Program-made: the position numbers and the translations under genes
In this document: in pieces, positions 54,070 to 62,450 of the stretch
Layout of the letters: each line of letters begins with the position of its first letter
Numbering within the stretch: position 1 is the first letter of the stretch
Notes under the pieces: generated by a model
Seen by the model: only the letters and a program-made list of their open reading frames with translations
Database searches by the model: none
What the model was told of the DNA's origin: nothing
Assembly: GCF_018691265.1 (NCBI RefSeq)
Contig: NW_024881277.1
Coordinates: 9,957,653-10,021,652 of the forward strand
Origin: Tyto alba
Lineage: Eukaryota > Chordata > Aves > Strigiformes > Tytonidae
Direction: 5' to 3'
Length of the DNA stretch: 64,000 bases

Positions 54070-55038
54070 CTACTGGAGGATGGGAAAGTTTTTAAATCCC
54101 TGAAGTTCAAAGCAGCAGCTCCCTGGTTTTTTCAGTTTCTTCAGCGCATCCTTGAGCTGCTGGTTCCTCGTGCTGTAGATTAAGGGGTTCACTGCAGGAG
54201 GCACCACCGAGTACAGAAATGACACCACCAGGTCCAGGGATGGAGACGAGAAGGAGGGGGGCTTCAGGTAGGCAAAGATGGCAGTGCTGATAAACAGGGA
54301 GACCACGGCCAGGTGAGGGAGGCACGTGGAAAAGGCTTTGTGCTGTCCCTGCTCAGAGGGGAACCTCAGCACGGCCCTGAAAATCTGCACATAGGACAGC
54401 ACAATGAAAACAAAACACCCAAATTCTAAACAGGCACTAACCACAGTAATCCCAACTTCCCTGAGGTAGGAATCTGAGCAGGAGAGCTTGAGGATCTGGG
54501 GGATTTCACAGAAGAACTGGTCCAGGCTGTTGCCATTGCAGAGTGGTAGGGAAAATGTGTTGGCTGTGTGCAGGAGAGAACTGAGCATCCCAGTGCCCCA
54601 GGCAGCTGCTGCCATGTGGACACAAGCTCTGCTGCCCAGGAGGGTCCCGTAGTGCAGGGGTTTGCAGATGGCAACGTAGCGGTCATAGGCCATGATGGTG
54701 AGAAGGGAATATTCTGCTCCAAAGAAAAATACAAAGAAAAATACCTGGACAGCACAGCCTTGGTAGGAGATAGCCCTGGTATCCTGGAAGGAATTGGCCA
54801 TGGAATTGGGGAGAGTAGTGGAGATGGAGCCCAGGTCAATGAGGGAGAGGTTGAGGAGGAAGAAGTACATGGGGGTGTGGAGGTGGTGGTTGCAGGCGAT
54901 GGCGGTGAAGATGAGGCCGTTGCCCAGGAGGGCAGCCAGGTAGATGCCCAGGAAGAGCCAGAAGTGCAGGAGCTGCAGTTCCCGTCTGTCTGCAAATGCC
55001 AGGAGGAGGAACTGGGTGATGGAGCTGCTGTTGGACAT
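54070..55038 (-). CDS. Olfactory receptor, OR14-like (family A GPCR)
   Basis: A 322-residue intact odorant receptor. The start at MSNSSSIT (55038) is chosen by analogy with its paralogues; in-frame Met codons at 55062 and 55080 would add 8 or 14 residues. It has GNGLI, PMYFF, LSLIDLGS in TM2, MAYDRYVAIC, SYVQIF, KAFSTC, and NPLIYSTRN in which Thr replaces the usual Met. The TM3 entry is VFFFVFFFGAEYS and TM5 is VGITVVSACLEFGCF, with a Glu within TM5 not seen in the other three. The C-tail is the longest of the four and contains CC and an aromatic end. It lies 29 kb from the third receptor but shares upstream modules with the first and third. Confidence 0.93.
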   Translation of the reverse strand: MSNSSSITQFLLLAFADRRELQLLHFWLFLGIYLAALLGNGLIFTAIACNHHLHTPMYFFLLNLSLIDLGSISTTLPNSMANSFQDTRAISYQGCAVQVFFFVFFFGAEYSLLTIMAYDRYVAICKPLHYGTLLGSRACVHMAAAAWGTGMLSSLLHTANTFSLPLCNGNSLDQFFCEIPQILKLSCSDSYLREVGITVVSACLEFGCFVFIVLSYVQIFRAVLRFPSEQGQHKAFSTCLPHLAVVSLFISTAIFAYLKPPSFSSPSLDLVVSFLYSVVPPAVNPLIYSTRNQQLKDALKKLKKPGSCCFELQGFKNFPILQ

Positions 55039-55099
55039 TTCCTGCCTCTGGGCATGGGGCATTGTTGGAAGAAACCGCAATGGATTTAGAGAAAACTTC

Positions 55100-56840
55100 T
55101 CTGAGCAAATTCAAAGCCATTTCCCACAGATACTCCCCCCCTGCTACACACTCTGCCCTTTGTTTTTCCAGGAGACTTTCCTCAGTTCTGTGCCTGGAGC
55201 TCTCAGTGGTGCTCTCTGAGTATCCTATGAGGATCAAGGCCTCCTCCGAGTTGTTGAGGGGCCAGCCCTGCTCTGCAGCAGTCAGCTCATGGGAGCGGTG
55301 AGGTCAGAGGCCGGTCCCGGTGTTTGACTTTGTCAGATGAAAACGGTCCTTACGCAGACGGTGGTTTGAGCATCTGACCTCCCCCCATTCCAAGGAACTG
55401 CGATGGCAAAGGCAGTTTGGGATCAGGGGAGTTGCTCTGTCCCTCCATCTCGTTCCCAGCTTCCCTGGGCTTGCACCTTTCTGAAATGGAAGGCGAGTGC
55501 ACTCCCAATTTACCCTGAAATGCCCCGGGACACTGCTGAGAGCAAAGGGACCCGCAGCAGACCACGGAAGGTCTCACCCTTTCTCAGCACCCCACTTCTA
55601 CTCAAGGACGCACATGGCTCATGTCACCAACCCAACAGCATTTCCTCAGTGTCTGGAGGTTCTCCTGGGGGGCTCTCAGATAACAAAATGATGCTATGAG
55701 AAAGATTTGCATTGTTGAGGGCAGCTCACCGCTTGGAAGGCCACCCCAAGGAGACAGCCAATGCCCTAATGATTACATCTAATTACGGGAAAAATCAGCT
55801 CGTTCCTCAGCCCCACAGACTGCGTTGCCCGCAGACAGTGAAAGCTGGAAGGCCTCATTTCCCCAGACACACCTGCATGGAAGGACCCACAAGGTCAGCG
55901 TGGGACTCTGCAGCTCCCACCCCCAGAGAGCCTGAGAGCAAGAAGAAGAGAACAATAACCCAGACAAGTGGAGAAACGTGGGGAAATACAGCGAGGGTCT
56001 GGAGAGGCGCCCCAGGGTGTTGCTGGAAGGCTGCAGGGGAGGTGGTTCACGCCTTGGACCCCACAGCCCTAAAGGCAGAGGCTTTTCTGGATGGGAGAGG
56101 ATGCAAGGGGGGGCTCGATCAGAAGAAGGGGTCTCTGTTGGAGGGGCTCATACAGAGTTTTCTAAATTCTCCCTCCCGTAACACTCCTGGTTTCAGTTTC
56201 TTCACATTCCCAGATCATATTCATGCCGTCTGGAGATTTTCCTCTTGGAGGTGTTTCCCTGTCCCATCTCTTTCCCCTCTCAGCGCTCACAGACCCCATC
56301 CCAACCTCTGCACCTTTGTCTGGGCCCTACAGAAACCTGTCTGTTTGCAGGTGGGGGACATCAATATTCTTGACCCATAACACAAAGGACATTCAGGCAG
56401 GGACAGGGAGGAGGTTGGCTTCCCCTTGGGCAGGGCAGGGATTCAGCTGAGGCAACGCAGGCATCTCATCCTAACCAGATATCCCTTGGCTTGATGCGGG
56501 GTTCAGCTCTCCTCTCCCAACCCCCAGACCCAGGGGAGCTGAGAATCCTCCCGGTCCAGCTCAGACGTGCCCAAAAGAGTTGCCAGCGTGTGAGCCCCTG
56601 CTCTGAGCCCCTCGTCTTCAGTCAGCGGGGCCTCGGGTGCTCACACACAGACACTCTATGATGACCGAGGTGCTCCAAGACACACGCAAGTGCTTGCAAG
56701 CTCTGATGGAAAAACTCCTGAGAATATCCACACCCTTCTTGAGCATCACCTGAGGGCCAGAGGAGGAAGAGGGATATCCTTGGCCACCCACAACGACACC
56801 AGACACTTAGGGCACCTGAATGTGCCTTGTAAAATACCTC
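55100..56840. repeat. Upstream modules of the fourth OR gene
   Basis: 55430-55970 is the reverse complement of 23560-24100 (5' of the third OR). 56230-56340 (CTGTCCCATCTCTTTCCCCTC..., CACAGACCCCATCC) matches 7150-7260 and 16275-16385. 56345-56770 matches 8390-8900. All keep their order and orientation relative to the receptor gene. No coding function. Confidence 0.65.
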
Positions 56841-57300
56841 CCCGACCTGATCAAACTGGGGAGTGTCCCAGAAGGAGACAGAGGTCTCTATCCAGTCTAT
56901 TCACTAAAGCTCCAGTCACTATAAAGCCAAGACACATCCACATCCCTGCACTGAAGACCTTTATTTCAGGGTTCTTATTGTAGTGCCATTGAAAAAAATA
57001 AATAAATGAAAAACCTCTAGCGCCGTATCTGGTTGCCAAACACAGCTCCGCTCAGCAGGCAAAAACAGAACCAACCTTCCGGGAAAGTGGAGCCCTGTTA
57101 GAGCTGGTGGGGGCCAGACACCCCAGGGCTTCCCAAAGGGGTCCAGTGAAGATGTGCTGCTACTTGAACCACGGCACAGAGGCCAGGTCCACACCAGGCT
57201 GCCCTGCCCTCTCCCTGTGTTCTCAGCCCTTGACTGTTCTTCTCTCTCTACTCACCTGCTTGGTATTAAGAAAAGGGAAGTTGACAAAAGTAGAATCGTA

Positions 57301-57656
57301 GACTCATAGAATCACAGAATCATCGAATGGCTTTGGTTGGGGAGGAACCTTTAAAGATCATCTAGTCCAACCCCTCTTGGGGGGGACATCTGTTCACTAG
57401 ACCAGCTTGCCCAAATCCCCATCCAACCTGACTTTGAACCCTTCCAGGGACAGGGCAGCCACCACTCTCTGGGCGCCCTGTGCCAGGGCCTCACCACCCT
57501 CAACGTCAAAAATTTCTTCTTATGTCCAATCTAAATCTACCCTCTTATTTTAAAACCATTATCCCTTGCCCTAACAGTTCAGGCCCTGGTAAAAGTCTCT
57601 CTCCATCTTCTCGTAAGCCTCCCCCACATATTGCATGGCTGCACTAAGGTCTCCTG
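57301..57656 (-). mobile_element. CR1 LINE 3' end
   Basis: Starts with the inverted CR1 tail ACTCATAGAATCACAGAATCAT, then AAAGATCATCTAGTCCAACCCC, and continues through CACCCTCAACGTCAAAAATTTCTTC and TCCAATCTAAATCTACCCTC to CTGCACTAAGGTCTCC. It is well preserved compared with other copies here, so relatively young. Confidence 0.93.
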
Positions 57657-58430
57657 TCACGGATCCCAGTTTAGAATCCTGACGACTACACCAATTTGTT
57701 GTAGATGGGTGATTCAGAACACTTAAGGGACCACCGCCAGCGGGATCTGCAACAGCGGCTTTCCCGAACGCTAAATTCCGATGGCAAGGTTCACTCCATT
57801 TCTTACCATGCTAAGGATATAACAATGAGCCAAAGTTACCAGTACAAAATCATAGTGTGCTCTAACACAAGATTAAGCGCGGTGTCGGGCGCTTAACCAA
57901 GATCTGCCATTGGTGGGAGGTCTCTCAGCCTGAAGGAGCAACCTTGCGAGGCGTCCCAGCTCAAGGGGCCGTCACCGCTGTGCAGCCACGCTGGGAGAGC
58001 TCAAAGGCAGCTCACTCAGGCCATCATATTATAGAATGAAGTGGTTGGCTCCGAGTCAGATTCCATGAGATGGAAAAGATAAGCATCAAGCTCCTTGTGC
58101 CTACAACTTTCTTTGTTCCTCGATAGATGAGTCTTGGAAGAACCACCTGCGATGCCTGGGTCGATTGCATGGCCGATGTTCCAGTTTCCAAGCCGTATGC
58201 ATCAATCCTCACCATGTCACTCTGTTCTTTTGTGGGTTTCCAGAGAACAGACCGGAATTAGAGACGCTCTTGGCCTGGTTACACCCAGACTTTACCTCCT
58301 TTGGAACCTGAACCAAACGACCACTGGTTTCGTCAAGGAGTCGAGTGGCTCCATCGCAGGGACTCCTCGCCCTCCCATGCCCGCCACAAACCCACAGATC
58401 ATGGGAGTCCTCTTGCCTCGGCTCAGCTGT
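57657..58430 (-). mobile_element. Possible ERV LTR, minus strand
   Basis: Begins TGTCACGGATCCC right at the end of the CR1 copy and includes CACCAATTTGTTGTAGATGGG, a stretch I associate with avian LTRs. No TATA or AATAAA could be placed with confidence and the other end is not visible. The last 80 bases look like a fragment of the OR-upstream module (ACAAACCCACAGATCATGGG with CAGCTGTGCACACAAT). Confidence 0.35.
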
Positions 58431-58580
58431 GCACACAATACAGTCCTCTGAAGGCTGGAAGAAATCACACGTCCTTCCTATCTTCAAGAAAGGCAAGAAG
58501 GAGGACCCAGGGAACTACAGGCTTCACCTCTCTCCCTGGGAAGGTGACATAGCAGCGAATCCTGGAAACAATTTCCAGGC
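58430..58580 (+). mobile_element. CR1 ORF2 fragment (RT region)
   Basis: Encodes FKKGKKEDPGNYR at about 58480-58520, the conserved CR1 reverse-transcriptase stretch, followed by a degraded SLPGKVT. The frame is broken after this point, and an LTR fragment separates it from the next RT piece. Confidence 0.85.
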
Positions 58581-58584
58581 ACGT

Positions 58585-58770
58585 TGCACCAGTTTTGGCT
58601 GGGATGGGGTTAATTTTCTTCATAGCAGCCTGTACAGTGCTACACTCGGGATTGGTGACCAAACAGTATGGACAACACACCAGCGCTGTAGCTATAGCTG
58701 AACCGCATTTGCACAGCATCGAGGCTTCCTCCATTCTCTCTTTTCAGCCCCAGAGAATAAATTGTATTTG
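58585..58770 (+). mobile_element. LTR fragment of ERVL type
   Basis: GGCTGGGATGGGGTTAATTTTCTTCATAG and GCATTTGCACAGCATCGAGGCTT are typical of the 5' part of avian ERVL LTRs. It sits between two CR1 RT fragments, and a further LTR-like piece (ACCCATTACTGGCC) extends to about 58950, so it is probably nested in CR1. Confidence 0.6.
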
Positions 58771-58959
58771 CTGATGAGGGAAGAGGACATCAACAAGGTA
58801 AATATTTAGGCTGCGTATCGGTGTCCATGTCAAGATTTTGGCAGCGGAGGGGCTGCAGAGGCGAGAAGAAACCAGGGGCTGCTTCTAGCAAGAGCTGGTT
58901 CCAGTTGGTGCCAAACTAGACCCATTACTGGCCAAAACTGGCCTGGCGGATGAGAGGAG

Positions 58960-59036
58960 AGCAGTGGGTGTTGTCTACCTGGACTTCAGTAAGGCCTTTG
59001 ACCCTGCCTTCCAGAAGATCCTCCTCCTACAGAAGC
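58960..59036 (+). mobile_element. CR1 ORF2 fragment (RT motif A region)
   Basis: Encodes VVYLDFSKAFDPAFQKIL, with the FSKAFD stretch that holds the catalytic Asp of CR1 reverse transcriptase. In an intact ORF2 this follows the FKKGKKEDPGNYR region downstream, so it fits the same copy split by an LTR. Confidence 0.85.
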
Positions 59037-59553
59037 GTCGTGATTTAGGCCCAGAGGGCAACTGTGCACCACGCAGCCGCTCGCTCACTCCTTCCCCCAG
59101 ACAAAGATGCAGAGGGAGAATATGGAGCAGAAATGGCTCAAAGAATCCACCTATGGACTGGGAGGAGTCACTCACCCATTATGGTTACAGGCAGAGGACA
59201 GACTCCTTGGCGGAAGAAAAAGAAAACATCACTTTAATTCAAATGATAACAAGACAACACTGAACAGACAAGGTGGGGACAGTGAGAAGAGCCAACCACA
59301 TCCAAAAAATCACCTTCCCCCCCACCCCTCCCTTCTCCGCGGGCTCAGCTCTCCTCCCGGTCTCTCTCCCTCCTCTCCCAGCTGTGCAGGGAGCAGGGGA
59401 TGGGGGTTACAGTCAGCTCGTCGCTCCTTCCTTCTCAGGAGGTGGAGTAAACACTGCACACCCCTCCCCTGCTCCACGGGGCAAACCTTCTCTGGCGTGA
59501 GACCTCCCGAAGGGGCCAGAGCTGTTCCTGAGCTGCTCCGGCGTGGGTCATCC
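59037..59553 (-). mobile_element. LTR fragment, relative of the 1.07-kb family
   Basis: Shares the order TGATTTAGGCCCAGAGGGCAACTG..., CACCATTATGGTTACAGGCAGAGGACAGACTC and CACCTTCCCCCCACCCCTCCCTTCT with copies 1 to 4. It is clearly diverged and ends at the edge of the next LTR. Confidence 0.7.
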
Positions 59554-60298
59554 TGTTAGCGGTCGCAATTACAAATAAAACTTATCTACACAAGGCAGAT
59601 AAGCAGGTGCTTCTTTATTCCAGCACTGGGGAACACGGGGGATAACTCCGCCAAAGACGTGTTCCCCGACAGGTCCAAAGCACGACATATTTATACCCTT
59701 TTTCAGCAGAGTCATGGTCACATAAGATCAACAAAATTCATAAAGTTTAGTTTGACCTTAATGATGATTGGCTGTCAGTTACCTCACCTTACCTCTCTTC
59801 CTATTCTACAGAAATCATTGGGCAACTTTACTGATTGATTTGAATAGAATGGGGGGAGGGTAATGATCGGCGTATTCATGTTATTTCCTGGAAAGCATTA
59901 TCATATGCAAATGTCTCTAACCCACGCGTGGTTATGTCGGACGGGGGTCCTCCGGTGCATGTCGACAGTCTTCCTCACCATGTGTGCGGGTTGAACTCCA
60001 TCCTTGGACATGCTCATTTCTTCTTTGGCTAATCTTCCAAACCAAACCCAGTCCCTTCTGGCACTTATTGTTTTGACTCAAGATCCATGACCAGCACCCA
60101 TTGTTTTGATTCAGAGTCCATAAAGATCCGGACAGTGTTCAAGGCACACCCCACCCCAGCTCCCTGTTCCTGAGGGCCTTAGCGTGCTTGATATTCTCAT
60201 AGCTGCTATAGCTCCATTTTAAAATCAAAATCATCTTCTAAACGAAAATCAAAATAATATTCTAGGATTCAAGCTATTTTATTAAGGTAACTGCAACA
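59554..60298 (-). mobile_element. LTR, gammaretrovirus-like layout, probably solo
   Basis: 745 bases, minus strand TGTTGCAGTTACC to GCGACCGCTAACA. The TATA-like GTATAAATATG lies near 59690 and GGAATAAAGAAGC near 59614, just after a GTGTTCCCC stretch. The same layout is seen at 2860-3250 and 37181-37830. Flanks CATCC and GGGGG do not match, so the target-site duplication is lost or an edge is wrong. Confidence 0.75.
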
Positions 60299-60309
60299 GG
60301 GGGACATGG

Positions 60310-60520
60310 CGGACACCAAGCTGACCGTGTGTCCTTCCTGCAAAAAAAACAAAAAAAATGCCGAATGGTGTCCTGAGGTGCATTAGGCAGGTGGGCCAGG
60401 ACGTTGAGGGAGATGATCCTTCTCTACTCAGCACTGGTGAGGCCAGACCTGGAGTGCTGGTCGAGTTCTGGGCTCCCCAATAAAAGAGAGGCGTGGAGAT
60501 TCTTTGTCCAACAAAGGAAC
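60310..60520 (+). mobile_element. CR1 LINE fragment
   Basis: TCCTGAGGTGCATTAGGCAGG, GATGATCCTTCTCTACTCAGCACTGGTGAGG and AGTTCTGGGCTCCCCAATAAAAGAG are the standard CR1 stretch in the 3' part of the element. It ends where the purine-rich tract starts. Confidence 0.85.
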
Positions 60521-60524
60521 AGGA

Positions 60525-61790
60525 GGTGGAGGAACAATCGGAGGAAAACGAAAAGGGTGATTAAAAAAAAAAAAAAAAACAGGAGGAAGTAAAGGATGAG
60601 AAAAAAATAATGGAGGGGAACAACGAGAAGGTTGAGTAGGGACATGATGAACAGGAGAAAGAGGAGGTTGAGAGGGAGAAAAAAACAAGAGAAGCAGCAG
60701 GATGGGGAAAGAGAAACAGGAAGAGGAAAAGGAGGAAGAGGAACAGCAGAAACAAAACTAACGGGAGGGACAGGAGGAAGAACTGGAAGAACTGGAGGAC
60801 CAGGAAGAAAAGGAGAAAGAAGAGCATTAGGAAGAAAATAAGGAGGAAAAACAGATGGTGAAAGAGGAGGAAGAGGAGAAGGAGCAGTAGGAAGATCAGG
60901 AGAAACCGTAGGAGGATGAAAGAGAAGAACATGAAGATGAGAAAGGAAAGGACAAAGAAGATCAAGAAGACAAGGAAAAGAAAGAGGAGGAGGAGGAGAA
61001 GGAGTTGGAGGCACAAGCAGAAGTATAAACAGGAGAAAGAGCGGGAAGGAGAAGGAGCAGGAACCGAAGGGTGACAAAGGAGGAGGAGAAAAAAAAGAGG
61101 ATGATGAAGAGGAAGAGAAAATGGAAGAAAGATGAAGAACAGGAGGAGGAGGAAAAGGAGGACCGTGAGCAACAAAAGGAGGAGGAGGAGGAAAAGGAAG
61201 AGCATCAGCTACAGGAAGAGGAGGAGACAGAACATCAGCAGCAGGGGGAAGAAGAGGAGGAGGAGGAGGAACACAAGCAATGAAGGAGCCTTCAGGAGAA
61301 GAAGAAGGAAACTGGAAGATGAAACAGGAGGAGAAGCAACATAAGAAACAGGAGGAAGAAGAATAGGAACATAAGGCACGGGAGGAGGAGGAAGAGGAGG
61401 AACAGAGGCAACAGGAGGAGATGGAGAAGGCGGCAACCAGAGGAGGAAGGAAAAGAAGGAGGCAATAGGAGACAACAGAAAGAGGAGGCAGCAGGATGAT
61501 GATGAGAAAATAGGAGGAGAAATAGGAGGAAGAAGAGACAAAAGAAGGATAAGGCAAGCGGGGGCAAGAGGAGAACCAGGAGAAGGAAGAGGCAATGGGA
61601 GGAAACAGGAAAAGGAAGCAACAAGAGATGGAGGCAACAGCAGGAGGAAGAGACAGCAGGGAACAACTGGAGGCAACGGGAGTAGGTGAAGGAGACAGCT
61701 GGAGGCAAGAGGAGGAGAAGGCAACAGGCATCAATGGGAGAAAGAGGCAACAAGAAGAGGATGAGGAAGGCCGAGAGTCAACAGGAGGAG
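60525..61790. repeat. 1.27-kb polypurine tract (GGA/GAA-rich)
   Basis: Plus strand almost entirely A and G, with scattered C or T, built on AGGAGGAAGA-type units of no fixed length. Long open frames on both strands (poly-Glu/Arg/Lys on plus; poly-Leu/Ser/Phe/Pro on minus) are composition artefacts. Such tracts can form intramolecular triplexes. Confidence 0.93.
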
Positions 61791-61819
61791 GAGGAACGAC
61801 AGCTCTTTGTGTAGTTGCC

Positions 61820-62450
61820 TTAGAAGAATTGGGGGCTGATACCTGGGAAGTCTCCTGTCTCCAGAAGAAACCAAAATGCTCCTGGAGGTGCCTGGGAGAG
61901 GTCCTGGGGAGCTACCGGGGATGAACCCGCCTCCAACACGAACAAAAGTCACACCTTGAAGAAGTCTGAGCCTGCTACCTGGGACTTCAGCCATCTCCAG
62001 AGGAGGCCAAGCCAATCCTGGAGATCGCTGGGAGGAGTCCCACACCTACCAGGCATGGAGCTGCTTCCAACATGGAAAAACCTCTTCAGGTAAGAGGAGT
62101 CTGGGGCTGCTTCTCAGGACTTCAGCCATCTCCAGAGGAAGCCAAAAGACTCTTGGATATGTGAGGGAGGAGTCCCCAGGAGATACGGGGCATGGACCTG
62201 CCACCACCATGGGTAAAACACATCTGGTAGCCACCTGAGTGTTTGGGGTTGCTCCCAGGACTTCAACTTTCTCCTGAGGAGGCCAACACACTCCTGGAGA
62301 TGATTCTGGGGAGCTACCAGGCATGGACCTTCCCCAAGGCCCGCGCTGCTCTTCACGAAGCCACCTCAGAAGAGGCGGGAGCTGCTGCCTGGGATCCCTC
62401 CTGGCTCCAGAAGAAACCAGAATGCTCCTGGAGATGCCTGGGAGGAGTTC
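61820..62450. repeat. Tandem repeat, about 137-bp unit, five copies
   Basis: Units start near 61834, 61972, 62104, 62244 and 62381 (spacing 138, 132, 140, 137). Each contains a CCTGGGACTTCAGCCATCTCCAG-like stretch, GAGGCCAA, CTCCTGGAGATG and GGGAG. The last unit passes into the G-rich array. Confidence 0.85.

Noticed and set aside
54426..55089. Long antisense frames over the OR genes (also at 5996-6286, 14980-15483, 24789-25346)
   Set aside because: They are shadows of the GC-rich receptor reading frames and recur at the same place in each paralogue.
60424..61734. 436-codon minus-strand open frame
   Set aside because: It is the complement of the polypurine tract and encodes only Leu, Ser, Phe and Pro runs. 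It is open because TAA, TAG and TGA cannot arise in such composition, not because it is a gene.
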